Virus record (IMG/VR): IMGVR_UViG_3300025450_000136
Coordinates: 1-22,500 of that record
Source of the DNA: a virus
DNA length: 22,500 nucleotides
Direction: 5' to 3' (one strand)
Positions 1 through 5,754 of this stretch are shown here, one piece after another (position 1 is the stretch's first letter; each line of letters starts with the position of its first letter). Made by a program: the position numbers and the translations under genes. The notes beneath the pieces are model-generated. The model saw only the letters and a program-made list of their open reading frames with translations. It ran no database searches and was not told the DNA's origin.

Positions 1-30
1 TTGTTGGGGCATACCTTGTTGGGGCATACC
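1..30 (-). repeat. Tandem 15-bp direct repeat
   Basis: The unit TTGTTGGGGCATACC occurs twice in a row and then begins again with TTG. On the coding strand it encodes tandem Gly-Met-Pro-Gln-Gln units in the Lys-rich protein. The array may continue beyond the window edge. Confidence 0.85.
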
Positions 31-819
31 TTGCTGCATGGGAGGCTGCATGCCGGGGTTTTGAGGCGCCTGCATTTGATACTGGTTCATGCTAGGGCTA
101 ACCGGCAATTGACCGGGCATACCAAGGTTGCCATAACCGGCGGGCAACGGTGGATTCACATAATGTTTTGCTTTTCGAGCAAGTTCACGCGCCATGCTAA
201 TCGGGCTCAACGCGTCTTCCAATTCCATGTTGGCTTTAGCTGCGACGGCGTTGGGATCACTCACTTTGCGGCCGTCAGCATACTTTTTTACTTCACCACC
301 AGTCTTGTACTTGTTGGGCATTTCTTTTGCGCCAGAAGCAGCTTCGGCTTTTTTGTTGCCGGTAGGGGGAACCTTTTTGATTTTCTCGGCGTCGCCAGCG
401 GGCTTGCTTTTTTCTTTAGCAACGTCCGAGCCCTTCATGGCGGGCTTTTCTGCTGCCTTAGAAGGTGCAGCAGCTTTTTTGGGCTTGATGTCTTTGACTT
501 TTTCAATGTTGTCCAAGTCGCCAGAAGATTTTTTGGCTTCGTAGACGTTCTTAACTTCACCACCAGACTTAAATTTCTTCACGGTGCCTTTTTCCTTCTT
601 GGAACGGCCACCCTTTTTCAGCTTAATTTCTGTAGGTTCTTTATCGTGTTCAGCTTTATCATGCTGTTTAAAAGCCTTTTTAATCAAGGCCTTATCTTGC
701 TTCATGTCAACGTCGCCGCCTTCTTTCATCTTGGTCATACCGCCGCCGCAGTATTCTGCCTTAGCGTGGCCGCCTTCTTTGAAGTGCTGCATTTTGGGTA
801 GTGTTTTGAATCCGTCCAT
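1..819 (-). CDS. Lys-rich low-complexity protein with GG motifs (3' end outside window)
   Basis: The reading frame is open from an ATG at 819 to the window edge, giving at least 273 residues with no stop. The protein is very rich in Lys, Ala and Glu. Short motifs of the form K-x-GG-x recur (KEGGH, KEGGD, KKGGR, FKSGGEV, YKTGGEV). The C-terminal part turns into a Met/Pro/Gln/Gly-rich tail with tandem PQQGM units. An AGGAAA ribosome site lies a few bases before the ATG. The gene follows the endolysin after a 78-base gap that carries a promoter-like element. I know no catalytic motif here. Proteins with similar GG-V motifs occur as unknown proteins in aquatic phages, so a virion or DNA-associated role is only a guess. 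A long open frame on the opposite strand mirrors this gene, but it is Phe/Leu-rich and lacks protein-like features. Confidence 0.8.
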   Translation of the reverse strand, partial: MDGFKTLPKMQHFKEGGHAKAEYCGGGMTKMKEGGDVDMKQDKALIKKAFKQHDKAEHDKEPTEIKLKKGGRSKKEKGTVKKFKSGGEVKNVYEAKKSSGDLDNIEKVKDIKPKKAAAPSKAAEKPAMKGSDVAKEKSKPAGDAEKIKKVPPTGNKKAEAASGAKEMPNKYKTGGEVKKYADGRKVSDPNAVAAKANMELEDALSPISMARELARKAKHYVNPPLPAGYGNLGMPGQLPVSPSMNQYQMQAPQNPGMQPPMQQGMPQQGMPQQ

Positions 820-867
820 GGTATTTTCCTAGGTTAAATATTGAAAAGGGTGATCAATCCCTATTTC

Positions 868-902
868 TATTAATGCATAAAAACAGGCAATTTAGCCCTA
901 AA
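868..902 (-). promoter_or_regulatory. Promoter-like element A (TTTAGGGC-N17-TGCATTAATA)
   Basis: On the minus strand, TTTAGGGC (902-895) is followed after 17 bases by TGCATTAATA (877-868) and then GAAATAGGG. The same two blocks with the same spacing recur near 15205-15239. The element lies 48 bases before the ATG of the Lys-rich gene and partly overlaps the endolysin stop codon. The -35/-10-like spacing and position suggest a promoter. No promoter class has been proven. Confidence 0.5.
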
Positions 903-1326
903 TTCCACGTAGGAATAGGGCTCGTTCTTTTTTGCGACGTTCGGTCAATTCTTCTGGTTTATTCCAGCGGAGAAACTGATCGGCCGCTTCCTTGTAATTG
1001 CCGTTATTTAAAACCCGCAATAACGTGGATTCTTCAAAATGTTCTTTGCCAATGTTAAAACAAAGACTAAATAGCGCGTCTTTTTGATTTTGGGTAATCG
1101 GTACTTTTACATTATCATTAATGCAATCTTCGCACCAAGCCGCGTCTTTTTCGAATAGATTTTCAACCTGCTGATCTGTTAATTCAGCAGCAATCAGATA
1201 TTCCTCGTTAGGCAGTATTAAATGGCCTATGCCAGTCGTCCATAAACCTTTGGTGTCTTTGTAGGCGCGGCGTCTTTTACCCTCGAAACCAACAATTACA
1301 TCGTACGTAGACTTTGCAATAGCCAT
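898..1326 (-). CDS. Endolysin, GH24 T4-type lysozyme
   Basis: This 142-aa protein is a muramidase that cuts the N-acetylmuramic acid to N-acetylglucosamine bond of peptidoglycan at the end of infection. The T4 lysozyme triad spacing is exact: Glu15, Asp24 and Thr30, matching E11, D20 and T26 of T4, within FEGKRRRAYKDTKGLWTTG. A second family signature, ITQNQKDALFSLCFNIG, lies near residues 77-93. There is no signal peptide or N-terminal membrane segment, so it should wait in the cytoplasm for holin pores. The length is typical for phage GH24 endolysins. Its ATG overlaps the stop of the i-spanin (TAATG), and GAGG lies upstream as ribosome site. It closes the lysis cassette. Function is assigned with high confidence. 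Confidence 0.95.
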   Translation of the reverse strand: MAIAKSTYDVIVGFEGKRRRAYKDTKGLWTTGIGHLILPNEEYLIAAELTDQQVENLFEKDAAWCEDCINDNVKVPITQNQKDALFSLCFNIGKEHFEESTLLRVLNNGNYKEAADQFLRWNKPEELTERRKKERALFLRGI

Positions 1327-1895
1327 TATTTGGCTGCCTCAAACGCCTGCAAGTCGCGCAGTTGCTGCGCTACTTTGTTGTATTTGATGTTGTTTTCTGC
1401 GATGGCGGAGAGTAGGGTAGCAATGTCAACTTCGGAGGGGGTTCCATCATCGCCGCTGGGGCTTGAGGTTTCACCACTTGCACTGGCGTTGAACAGCCTG
1501 ACAAAGCCATTAGAAACGACACAACCACGATCGTCATCCACAACCACTGATTCAGCATTGCTTGGAGACAGGGGCTTTGTTGGGTCAATTGGAACTTGAA
1601 CTGTTCGAATAATCTGGACCGCCTTGGGAACTTGCTTTTGGACGCTGGCAAGATTGTCAGATAAAACATTAAGCTGGCTAACGTATTGTGCAACCAACTG
1701 GTCGCCTTTTTGCTGAATTGCATTCTTTTCCCTTTCTGCTGCTAAACTGCTTTGTGCAATTTTATTCTGGTAATGCTTAGATGTAAAGTCATAACCTAAA
1801 AAGCCTCCCAAAGCTAGGGAGGCTATAAACACAATAAGGTAAGCATACAAACCGCTTACCGCGCCTGTTAAACCTTCAATTAAGTTTTTCCACAT
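1326..1895 (-). CDS. Rz: i-spanin (Rz-like inner-membrane spanin subunit)
   Basis: From the ATG at 1895 the protein has 189 residues. One membrane segment near residues 12-34 is followed by a long Gln/Ala/Lys-rich helical stretch that looks like a coiled coil, then a Ser/Asp-rich linker and a final helical segment. This is the plan of an Rz-type i-spanin, which spans the periplasm and pairs with an o-spanin to fuse inner and outer membranes in the last lysis step. A complete Rz1-like lipoprotein gene is embedded in the +1 frame, which supports the call more than sequence similarity does. A GTG at 1919 in the same frame would add eight residues but has no ribosome site, so I prefer the ATG. 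The gene overlaps the holin candidate upstream and the endolysin downstream. Confidence 0.82.
   Translation of the reverse strand: MWKNLIEGLTGAVSGLYAYLIVFIASLALGGFLGYDFTSKHYQNKIAQSSLAAEREKNAIQQKGDQLVAQYVSQLNVLSDNLASVQKQVPKAVQIIRTVQVPIDPTKPLSPSNAESVVVDDDRGCVVSNGFVRLFNASASGETSSPSGDDGTPSEVDIATLLSAIAENNIKYNKVAQQLRDLQAFEAAK
1370..1558 (-). CDS. Rz1: o-spanin (Rz1-like lipoprotein), nested in the i-spanin gene
   Basis: This 62-aa protein is read in the +1 frame entirely inside the i-spanin gene, as in phage lambda. It starts MLNQWLW and has a hydrophobic stretch ending in the lipobox LSGC, with the lipid-carrying Cys at residue 22. The mature part is about 40 residues and Pro-rich (STPVQVVKPQAP, MEPPPK, PYSPPSQ), as is usual for Rz1 proteins. 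It should be cleaved by signal peptidase II, anchored in the outer membrane and bound to the i-spanin across the periplasm. The frame stays open further upstream to 1723, but that extension does not look like a signal peptide. A second possible start is the ATG at 1537. No strong ribosome site is visible for either, so the exact start is uncertain. Confidence 0.85.
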   Translation of the reverse strand: MLNQWLWMTIVVVSFLMALSGCSTPVQVVKPQAPAAMMEPPPKLTLLPYSPPSQKTTSNTTK

Positions 1896-2124
1896 CTTTT
1901 TGAGTTGCGGCCTTTCCACCGATCATAACGCCGGCGCCACCAAGCAACGACCCAATCCCAACCCCATACTCAGAGGGCTGGAACTGGTGGTTTATGATGA
2001 CGTGGGCAATACCAAGCGCAATAAATGAAACAACCGATATAAATGCAGAAACCCGGGCAATACACCATGTGTTATTGTCATCTTCGGTGAACAGGTCTAC
2101 AAAGAATCGCTTGAATTCACTCAT
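1876..2124 (-). CDS. Holin candidate, two membrane segments
   Basis: This 82-aa protein has a charged N-terminus, a first membrane segment near residues 25-44, and a Gly-rich second segment near 53-70 (GVGIGSLLGGAGVMIGG). It ends with a charged tail. Size, two hydrophobic spans, charged tail and position just before the spanins and endolysin fit a class II-type holin, which would open the inner membrane for the cytoplasmic endolysin. I cannot tie it to a named holin family from sequence alone. Its ATG overlaps the stop of the preceding small membrane protein (ATGA), and its 3' end overlaps the spanin start by about 20 bases, so translation is probably coupled. It could instead be the antiholin, with the 76-aa neighbour as holin. 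Confidence 0.65.
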   Translation of the reverse strand: MSEFKRFFVDLFTEDDNNTWCIARVSAFISVVSFIALGIAHVIINHQFQPSEYGVGIGSLLGGAGVMIGGKAATQKDVEKLN

Positions 2125-2351
2125 TTTCGTATTGAATCCAGTTTGTCTTCAATTCGGTGAACAGCTTTCAGAACCTCATCCCAACGGTCAGAAAAATCCG
2201 ACTTATGCATGTAGTTCTCTGCCAAATGGGTGCGTAGGTCGCCAAGGTCGCTTTTAAGATCTTGAACAGCATCCCAGAGTTCTTTACAAAACCAACCCAT
2301 TGCCACACAAACAATCGGAAGGACCGTATTGATAAGGGTCTGAACGTCCAT
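2121..2351 (-). CDS. Small membrane-anchored coiled-coil protein of the lysis cassette
   Basis: This 76-aa protein has one hydrophobic stretch near residues 6-22 (LINTVLPIVCVAMGWF). A charged helical region follows (ELWDAVQDLKSDLGDLRTHL) and then a Lys/Asp-rich end with heptad-like spacing. The layout suggests one membrane anchor with a coiled coil. It sits directly upstream of the holin candidate with an ATGA overlap, so an accessory lysis role such as antiholin or holin partner is plausible. This rests on context only. I recognise no catalytic motif. Confidence 0.7.
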   Translation of the reverse strand: MDVQTLINTVLPIVCVAMGWFCKELWDAVQDLKSDLGDLRTHLAENYMHKSDFSDRWDEVLKAVHRIEDKLDSIRK

Positions 2352-2352
2352 T

Positions 2353-2565
2353 TTATTTAGCCGTTTCCCGCGCTAGGCGTTCTGCAGCTTGGTCCAAAAC
2401 CATCTTGCGCCAAGGGGCCAATTCTTCGGCCGGAGTGGTTACCACGGGAGCGGGAGTGGCTTCTACCACGGGGGTAGGTTCAGGCTCAACAGCTTTAGGC
2501 AGAGATTTTAAAACCTCTAACTCTGATTCGATGGATGCAAGAAGGTTTTCTGCGATGGTAGTCAT
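2353..2565 (-). CDS. Small Pro/Glu-rich hypothetical protein
   Basis: This 70-aa protein has a predicted N-terminal helix, a Pro/Val/Thr/Glu-rich middle (PEPTPVVEATPAPVV) that is probably disordered, and an amphipathic C-terminal helix (PWRKMVLDQAAERLARE). The family is not recognised. An AGGAACC ribosome site precedes the ATG and partly overlaps the TAG stop of the short glycosyltransferase gene upstream. Only one base separates its stop from the next start, so it belongs to the same transcription unit as the lysis genes. Confidence 0.65.
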   Translation of the reverse strand: MTTIAENLLASIESELEVLKSLPKAVEPEPTPVVEATPAPVVTTPAEELAPWRKMVLDQAAERLARETAK

Positions 2566-2573
2566 GGTGGTTC

Positions 2574-3002
2574 CTATTTTAAATACGGTAAAACAATTTC
2601 AGGCTCAACAAAACGTTCGTCTTTATGTTCAATGAGTTCCCATGAAGTGAACGGATTTTCAACTAAATACGAACGATCTTTTAATAAATTAACATTTTCT
2701 GGATAGCCAAATATCAATGGGTCCGACGGGCCCCACAAAACAATTCCTCTTTTGCCAAAGTCCCATGCAAAGTGTTGTAAAAAACTATCGCATGAAATCC
2801 AGATTCTGCATTCTTTAATAATTTCTGCTAACTGATCCAATGAAAGATTTTTTCTAAAATCCTCAACAAGTTGCTCTTCACCATCAAGCCCAACTTGGAC
2901 AATTGGCTCATCAATTTGAGCAATTAGCTCTTTCCAAAAAGGATAGTTTTTTGGATTCCTACTATCATGCAATCTTTGTGCGAATGGAGAAATTAAGATC
3001 AT
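2574..3002 (-). CDS. GT9-like (heptosyltransferase-type) glycosyltransferase fragment
   Basis: This 142-aa protein resembles the C-terminal nucleotide-sugar-binding half of glycosyltransferase family 9, the ADP-heptose:LPS heptosyltransferase type. The key stretch is near residues 68-100: WISCDSFLQHFAWDFGKRG followed by IVLWGPSDP. It matches the family pattern of a D-S/T-x-x-x-H-x-A segment, a Gly, and then a strand ending in a Gly-Pro turn. Full GT9 enzymes have about 300-350 residues and two Rossmann domains, so the acceptor-binding half is missing here. The gene overlaps the GT2-like gene by ATGA and is followed by the lysis module. It may be a minimal enzyme, a partner of the upstream glycosyltransferases, or a relic. 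Similarity is moderate. Confidence 0.6.
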   Translation of the reverse strand: MILISPFAQRLHDSRNPKNYPFWKELIAQIDEPIVQVGLDGEEQLVEDFRKNLSLDQLAEIIKECRIWISCDSFLQHFAWDFGKRGIVLWGPSDPLIFGYPENVNLLKDRSYLVENPFTSWELIEHKDERFVEPEIVLPYLK

Positions 3003-3973
3003 AGATACAGCTTTCTAAAACCGTTTTCTAATGTGTCTCGCCAATTCCATTGGCTCATTTTTCGGTACACATTCCACTGCTCTATGCTACCAAAATAGTT
3101 ATAGGCATCTCTAAGACTTGCCCCCGGAACAATTTCTGGATAGCACGTAAATACCAAGGGGTTTTTGATCAACGGCAGTATTCTTTTAAATACAACGTGA
3201 TCACCGCGGCCGCAATTAAGAACAACAATCGTTGCATCAGCGCAGCGAAGGAAGTTTTTAAATATTTCCTCATCGTGTCGATACAAATCCATGTTGGTTT
3301 CGGCACGAATTCCACCTTGGGGGTTCTTCATGTGCCACGTTATTGCATTGGGCACAACCAATAAGTCATATCCCTTTTGATGCAACGCCCAAGTAAACAA
3401 TGTTTCTTCTCGGTGCGCTACACGCGATAAACCTAAGTTGTAATCACAAATACCTGCCCGGTACAAAAACGTGCAGTGTAAATGATCAACCTTTTTAACT
3501 TCTTTTATAACATTCCATTGAATGTTAGGCTCGTCAAAAATGTCATTGATTTTACCGGTTACTTTAGATGTGTCTGGAAAATCAGGCGGTGTTAACACAG
3601 CGCCACCAACCGCACCTAAATTTTTATATATTTTGGTGTATTCGTACAACGTTTCCAAAACATTTGGCTCTGGCACTGCGTCATCATCTACACGCCAAAC
3701 CCAGTCATACCCCATCACGTTGGCTTGGTGGTGGATGTGGTGCTGACCTTTTTTCTCCGCTTCACGCCATTCCCAAGGAACGCCTTTGCGGTCTAATATT
3801 TTGAAAAAATAATCATACACCAACTGGCCGCGCACATCTTTGAATACATCGTTGTCGTCAAAGATAATTAATTTATCTGGCAGTTTGGTTTGGTTGATGA
3901 TTGCATTCAACACTATCGGCAACGTCGTATCATAACGGCCTCGGGTTGCCACCGAGCAAAGTACTTTACTCAT
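2999..3973 (-). CDS. GT2-type (GT-A fold) glycosyltransferase
   Basis: This 324-aa protein begins with a nucleotide-binding strand (SKVLCSVATRGRYDTTLPI) as in family 2 glycosyltransferases. It carries an acidic metal-binding motif DDD at residues 96-98 in VWRVDDDAVPEPNVLE, the usual DXD position. A region near residues 170-200 (SRVAHREETLFTWAL) may hold the catalytic acidic residue. The product would be a soluble enzyme that moves an activated sugar onto an unknown acceptor. About 80 C-terminal residues after the GT-A core are not recognised. The gene overlaps both neighbours by a few bases, so the three glycan genes are probably translated together. Acceptor and sugar cannot be told from sequence. 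Confidence 0.82.
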   Translation of the reverse strand: MSKVLCSVATRGRYDTTLPIVLNAIINQTKLPDKLIIFDDNDVFKDVRGQLVYDYFFKILDRKGVPWEWREAEKKGQHHIHHQANVMGYDWVWRVDDDAVPEPNVLETLYEYTKIYKNLGAVGGAVLTPPDFPDTSKVTGKINDIFDEPNIQWNVIKEVKKVDHLHCTFLYRAGICDYNLGLSRVAHREETLFTWALHQKGYDLLVVPNAITWHMKNPQGGIRAETNMDLYRHDEEIFKNFLRCADATIVVLNCGRGDHVVFKRILPLIKNPLVFTCYPEIVPGASLRDAYNYFGSIEQWNVYRKMSQWNWRDTLENGFRKLYL

Positions 3974-5204
3974 TATCGTAGATACACAGCATTAAGTTGG
4001 CGGGGTTTTCAGAAGACACACTATTCAGCGTGTCAGATATGTTACCATCAAAGTCAACATATGTAAACTTAAACCCCGGAAAATCTTTTTCCGTCAAACC
4101 ATGCAGTTTGTGGTGTTCGCCCCAAAAACCTTTGGGCTCATCGTACGGCACCGAAATTAATAACCGTTTGCAATGGCCTTTTAGCTTTTCAACAATTTCC
4201 AAGCCATTATCAAGGTGTTCAATCACCTCAAAGGCAATGATTGTGTTATACCTGCCCAACTCAAATGTGTTAATGTCAGCATAATAAAAAGTTGCGTTGT
4301 CAGACCACTGTTGCTCTTTTGCCACTTTCACAATCTGTGGGTCGTAATCCAGCCCCATGTACGTAACATCTTCTGGCAAAAACTGGTAACCGTAGCCCGT
4401 GGAGCATCCAATCTCCAAAACTTGGCCGCCTTTTAGGTTACGAGCCGCCCATTCATAACGCTGTGTTTCTCTTGAAAACACTGGGTCGCCTTTAAGGAAC
4501 ACAGCGCGTTCATAATTGTTTGACAAGTACCAACGGTACCAGTCCATGTTGTTGTACTTCTTTGCCAGTTTGACTTCGTTGTCTGAAAACGTTTGTTTCC
4601 AGTCTTTAACTAACGTTTCGTCATGCACAGTGCCTTCAGCCACATGGAAGATTGGGAAGTCACCTTTATAACCCACATCAGCCAGCTTAAAACCCGCATC
4701 TAGGGCCCGTTTGCAAAAATCAATGTCTTCGCATCCACCAACGTTAAACTGTTCGTCTAATAGGCCAATTTTGTCAAATACCTTTTTCTGAATCATTACA
4801 CAGAAAAAGACACCAAATGGCTCGTTTGTAATTTTGGAGCGTTGCGTTAGAACTGCTGATATATCACCGATACACAAGCGTTCTAGCCATTTGTTTTTTG
4901 GCTGTTCCAACAACACCGTGTCGTTATTCAACAACACAATTTTGTCGGTTGTGGCCTTTTTAGTGCCCGCATTAGCAGCTTTGGCAAACCCAAGTGGCTT
5001 ATCATCCCAAAGGGCAATGAAATCCAAGCCGGTGGCTTGAAGAAAATTCAAGTAGGCCTTGGTGGCATCTTGACATCCATTTGCTACGATTATCAACTCG
5101 ACATCTGACATGTCGGTGTATTTGATGATCGACTCAATGCAAGGCTTGAGGTATCTTTCGCAGTTGTTGTAAGTTGGTATTACAACGCTATATTTTTTAG
5201 GCAT
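3966..5204 (-). CDS. Fusion of GT2 glycosyltransferase and SAM-dependent methyltransferase
   Basis: This 412-aa protein has two domains. Residues 1-230 are a GT2 domain: SVVIPTYNN at 6-14, the acidic motif LLNNDT at 91-96, and EDIDFCKR at 159-166, which is typical of the catalytic base region. Residues 245-412 are a class I methyltransferase: motif I VLEIGCSTGYG at 262-272, an acidic strand end LDYDP near 285-289, and FEVIEHL at 325-331 as in small-molecule and glycan methyltransferases. The protein could add a sugar and O-methylate it, or cap a chain. An inverted repeat and a promoter-like element precede the gene, and a 16-base palindrome overlaps the ATG. It heads the glycan cassette. The domain calls are strong, but the substrate is unknown. 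Confidence 0.88.
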   Translation of the reverse strand: MPKKYSVVIPTYNNCERYLKPCIESIIKYTDMSDVELIIVANGCQDATKAYLNFLQATGLDFIALWDDKPLGFAKAANAGTKKATTDKIVLLNNDTVLLEQPKNKWLERLCIGDISAVLTQRSKITNEPFGVFFCVMIQKKVFDKIGLLDEQFNVGGCEDIDFCKRALDAGFKLADVGYKGDFPIFHVAEGTVHDETLVKDWKQTFSDNEVKLAKKYNNMDWYRWYLSNNYERAVFLKGDPVFSRETQRYEWAARNLKGGQVLEIGCSTGYGYQFLPEDVTYMGLDYDPQIVKVAKEQQWSDNATFYYADINTFELGRYNTIIAFEVIEHLDNGLEIVEKLKGHCKRLLISVPYDEPKGFWGEHHKLHGLTEKDFPGFKFTYVDFDGNISDTLNSVSSENPANLMLCIYDNE

Positions 5205-5219
5205 ATACTTTACAGTATA
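5204..5219 (-). promoter_or_regulatory. 16-base palindrome at the start codon of the GT-methyltransferase gene
   Basis: TATACT and AGTATA form a perfect 6-bp inverted repeat with GTAA between them on the minus strand. The last base is the A of the ATG. It could be an operator, or a weak RNA hairpin that hides the start region. No clear Shine-Dalgarno sequence is present here. Confidence 0.4.
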
Positions 5220-5223
5220 AAAG

Positions 5224-5276
5224 TTTGAGGAATTTTCGCTTAACCGTCACCTATATTAATGCAAAAATCCCTCAAA
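5224..5276 (-). promoter_or_regulatory. Long inverted repeat holding promoter-like element B
   Basis: The arms 5276-5261 and 5239-5224 pair over 16 positions as RNA, with 14 Watson-Crick and two G-U pairs, around a 21-base loop. TGCATTAATA (5263-5254) sits across the end of the first arm and the loop and is followed by TAGGTGAC. The ATG of the next gene is 49 bases after the element, close to the 48 bases seen at element A. A short CTTTTA run after the stem could make it a weak terminator for the fibre operon. A promoter or operator is equally possible. Confidence 0.5.
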
Positions 5277-5292
5277 ACCGCCTTGTTTAAAT

Positions 5293-5745
5293 TTATGCTG
5301 TTGGCGCTGTAGGCCAAGTAATTTCCCAAGGAAAGCCAGCTTCTTTAGGCAAATCACGCAAGGCTTGACGGTATGTTGCCCATGCTGCTTTATCTACTGG
5401 CGCATCAGCAACTTGTGTCCAATCGCAAGCTGTCAACTTGGCGTTGCGCTGTTGGCGAACCGATGCGGCTTGGGCTGCGTCAGTTGCTGCTTTGGCGTCA
5501 GCGTCCATGTCAGTCACGACAAACGATGTGTACCATTGACCGTTTTCTTCAATAGCAGGGCCAGCACTAGCAACTTGACAGTGTGTTAGCGTAGGACTAG
5601 GCCCATCAAATACAACATCGGCTTGCAATTCGTCAAGAATTTCAGTCGTAGTTTGACCCCATGAAGGGCCACCGTTGGAAGCAATGTATTGGCGGAATGC
5701 TTCCTCAAACATTACTTGTCCGTTTGAGCGTAGTCGAATTTGCAT
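5293..5745 (-). CDS. Tail fibre assembly / tail-assembly-chaperone-like protein
   Basis: This 150-aa protein ends in a domain like the phage tail assembly chaperone family (Phage_tail_APC type). An R-x-x-x-L-x-x-x-D-W core (RNAKLTACDWTQVADAP) is followed by an A-x-W-A-x-Y-R-Q-A-L-R-D-L helix and the Trp/Pro-rich end PWEITWPTAP. Such small proteins usually lie right after a tail fibre gene and help fibres fold or attach. Here it directly follows the 661-aa fibre gene. The first 90 residues are not recognised. AAGGAC lies before the ATG. A second gene with the same C-terminal plan is at 8283-8681. The family call is reasonable, but chaperone function is inferred. Confidence 0.75.
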   Translation of the reverse strand: MQIRLRSNGQVMFEEAFRQYIASNGGPSWGQTTTEILDELQADVVFDGPSPTLTHCQVASAGPAIEENGQWYTSFVVTDMDADAKAATDAAQAASVRQQRNAKLTACDWTQVADAPVDKAAWATYRQALRDLPKEAGFPWEITWPTAPTA

Positions 5746-5754
5746 GATTTGTCC

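Noticed and set aside
1-801. Long open frame on the plus strand
   Set aside because: It mirrors the Lys-rich minus-strand gene. Its product is Phe/Leu-rich without motifs, there is no ribosome site, and all other genes are on the minus strand.
1116-1125. Near copy of the promoter-like core inside the endolysin gene
   Set aside because: It matches 9 of 10 bases but lacks the TTTAGGGC block and downstream AATAGG, and the codons explain it.
1559-1723. Longer N-terminus for the o-spanin
   Set aside because: The lipoprotein signal begins near the ATG at 1558. The upstream stretch would put the lipobox Cys at residue 77, too far for a signal peptide.
5244-5263. Resemblance of TATAGGTGAC to the SP6 polymerase promoter
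   Set aside because: Only a short block agrees, the other copies of the element lack it, and no single-subunit polymerase gene is visible here.
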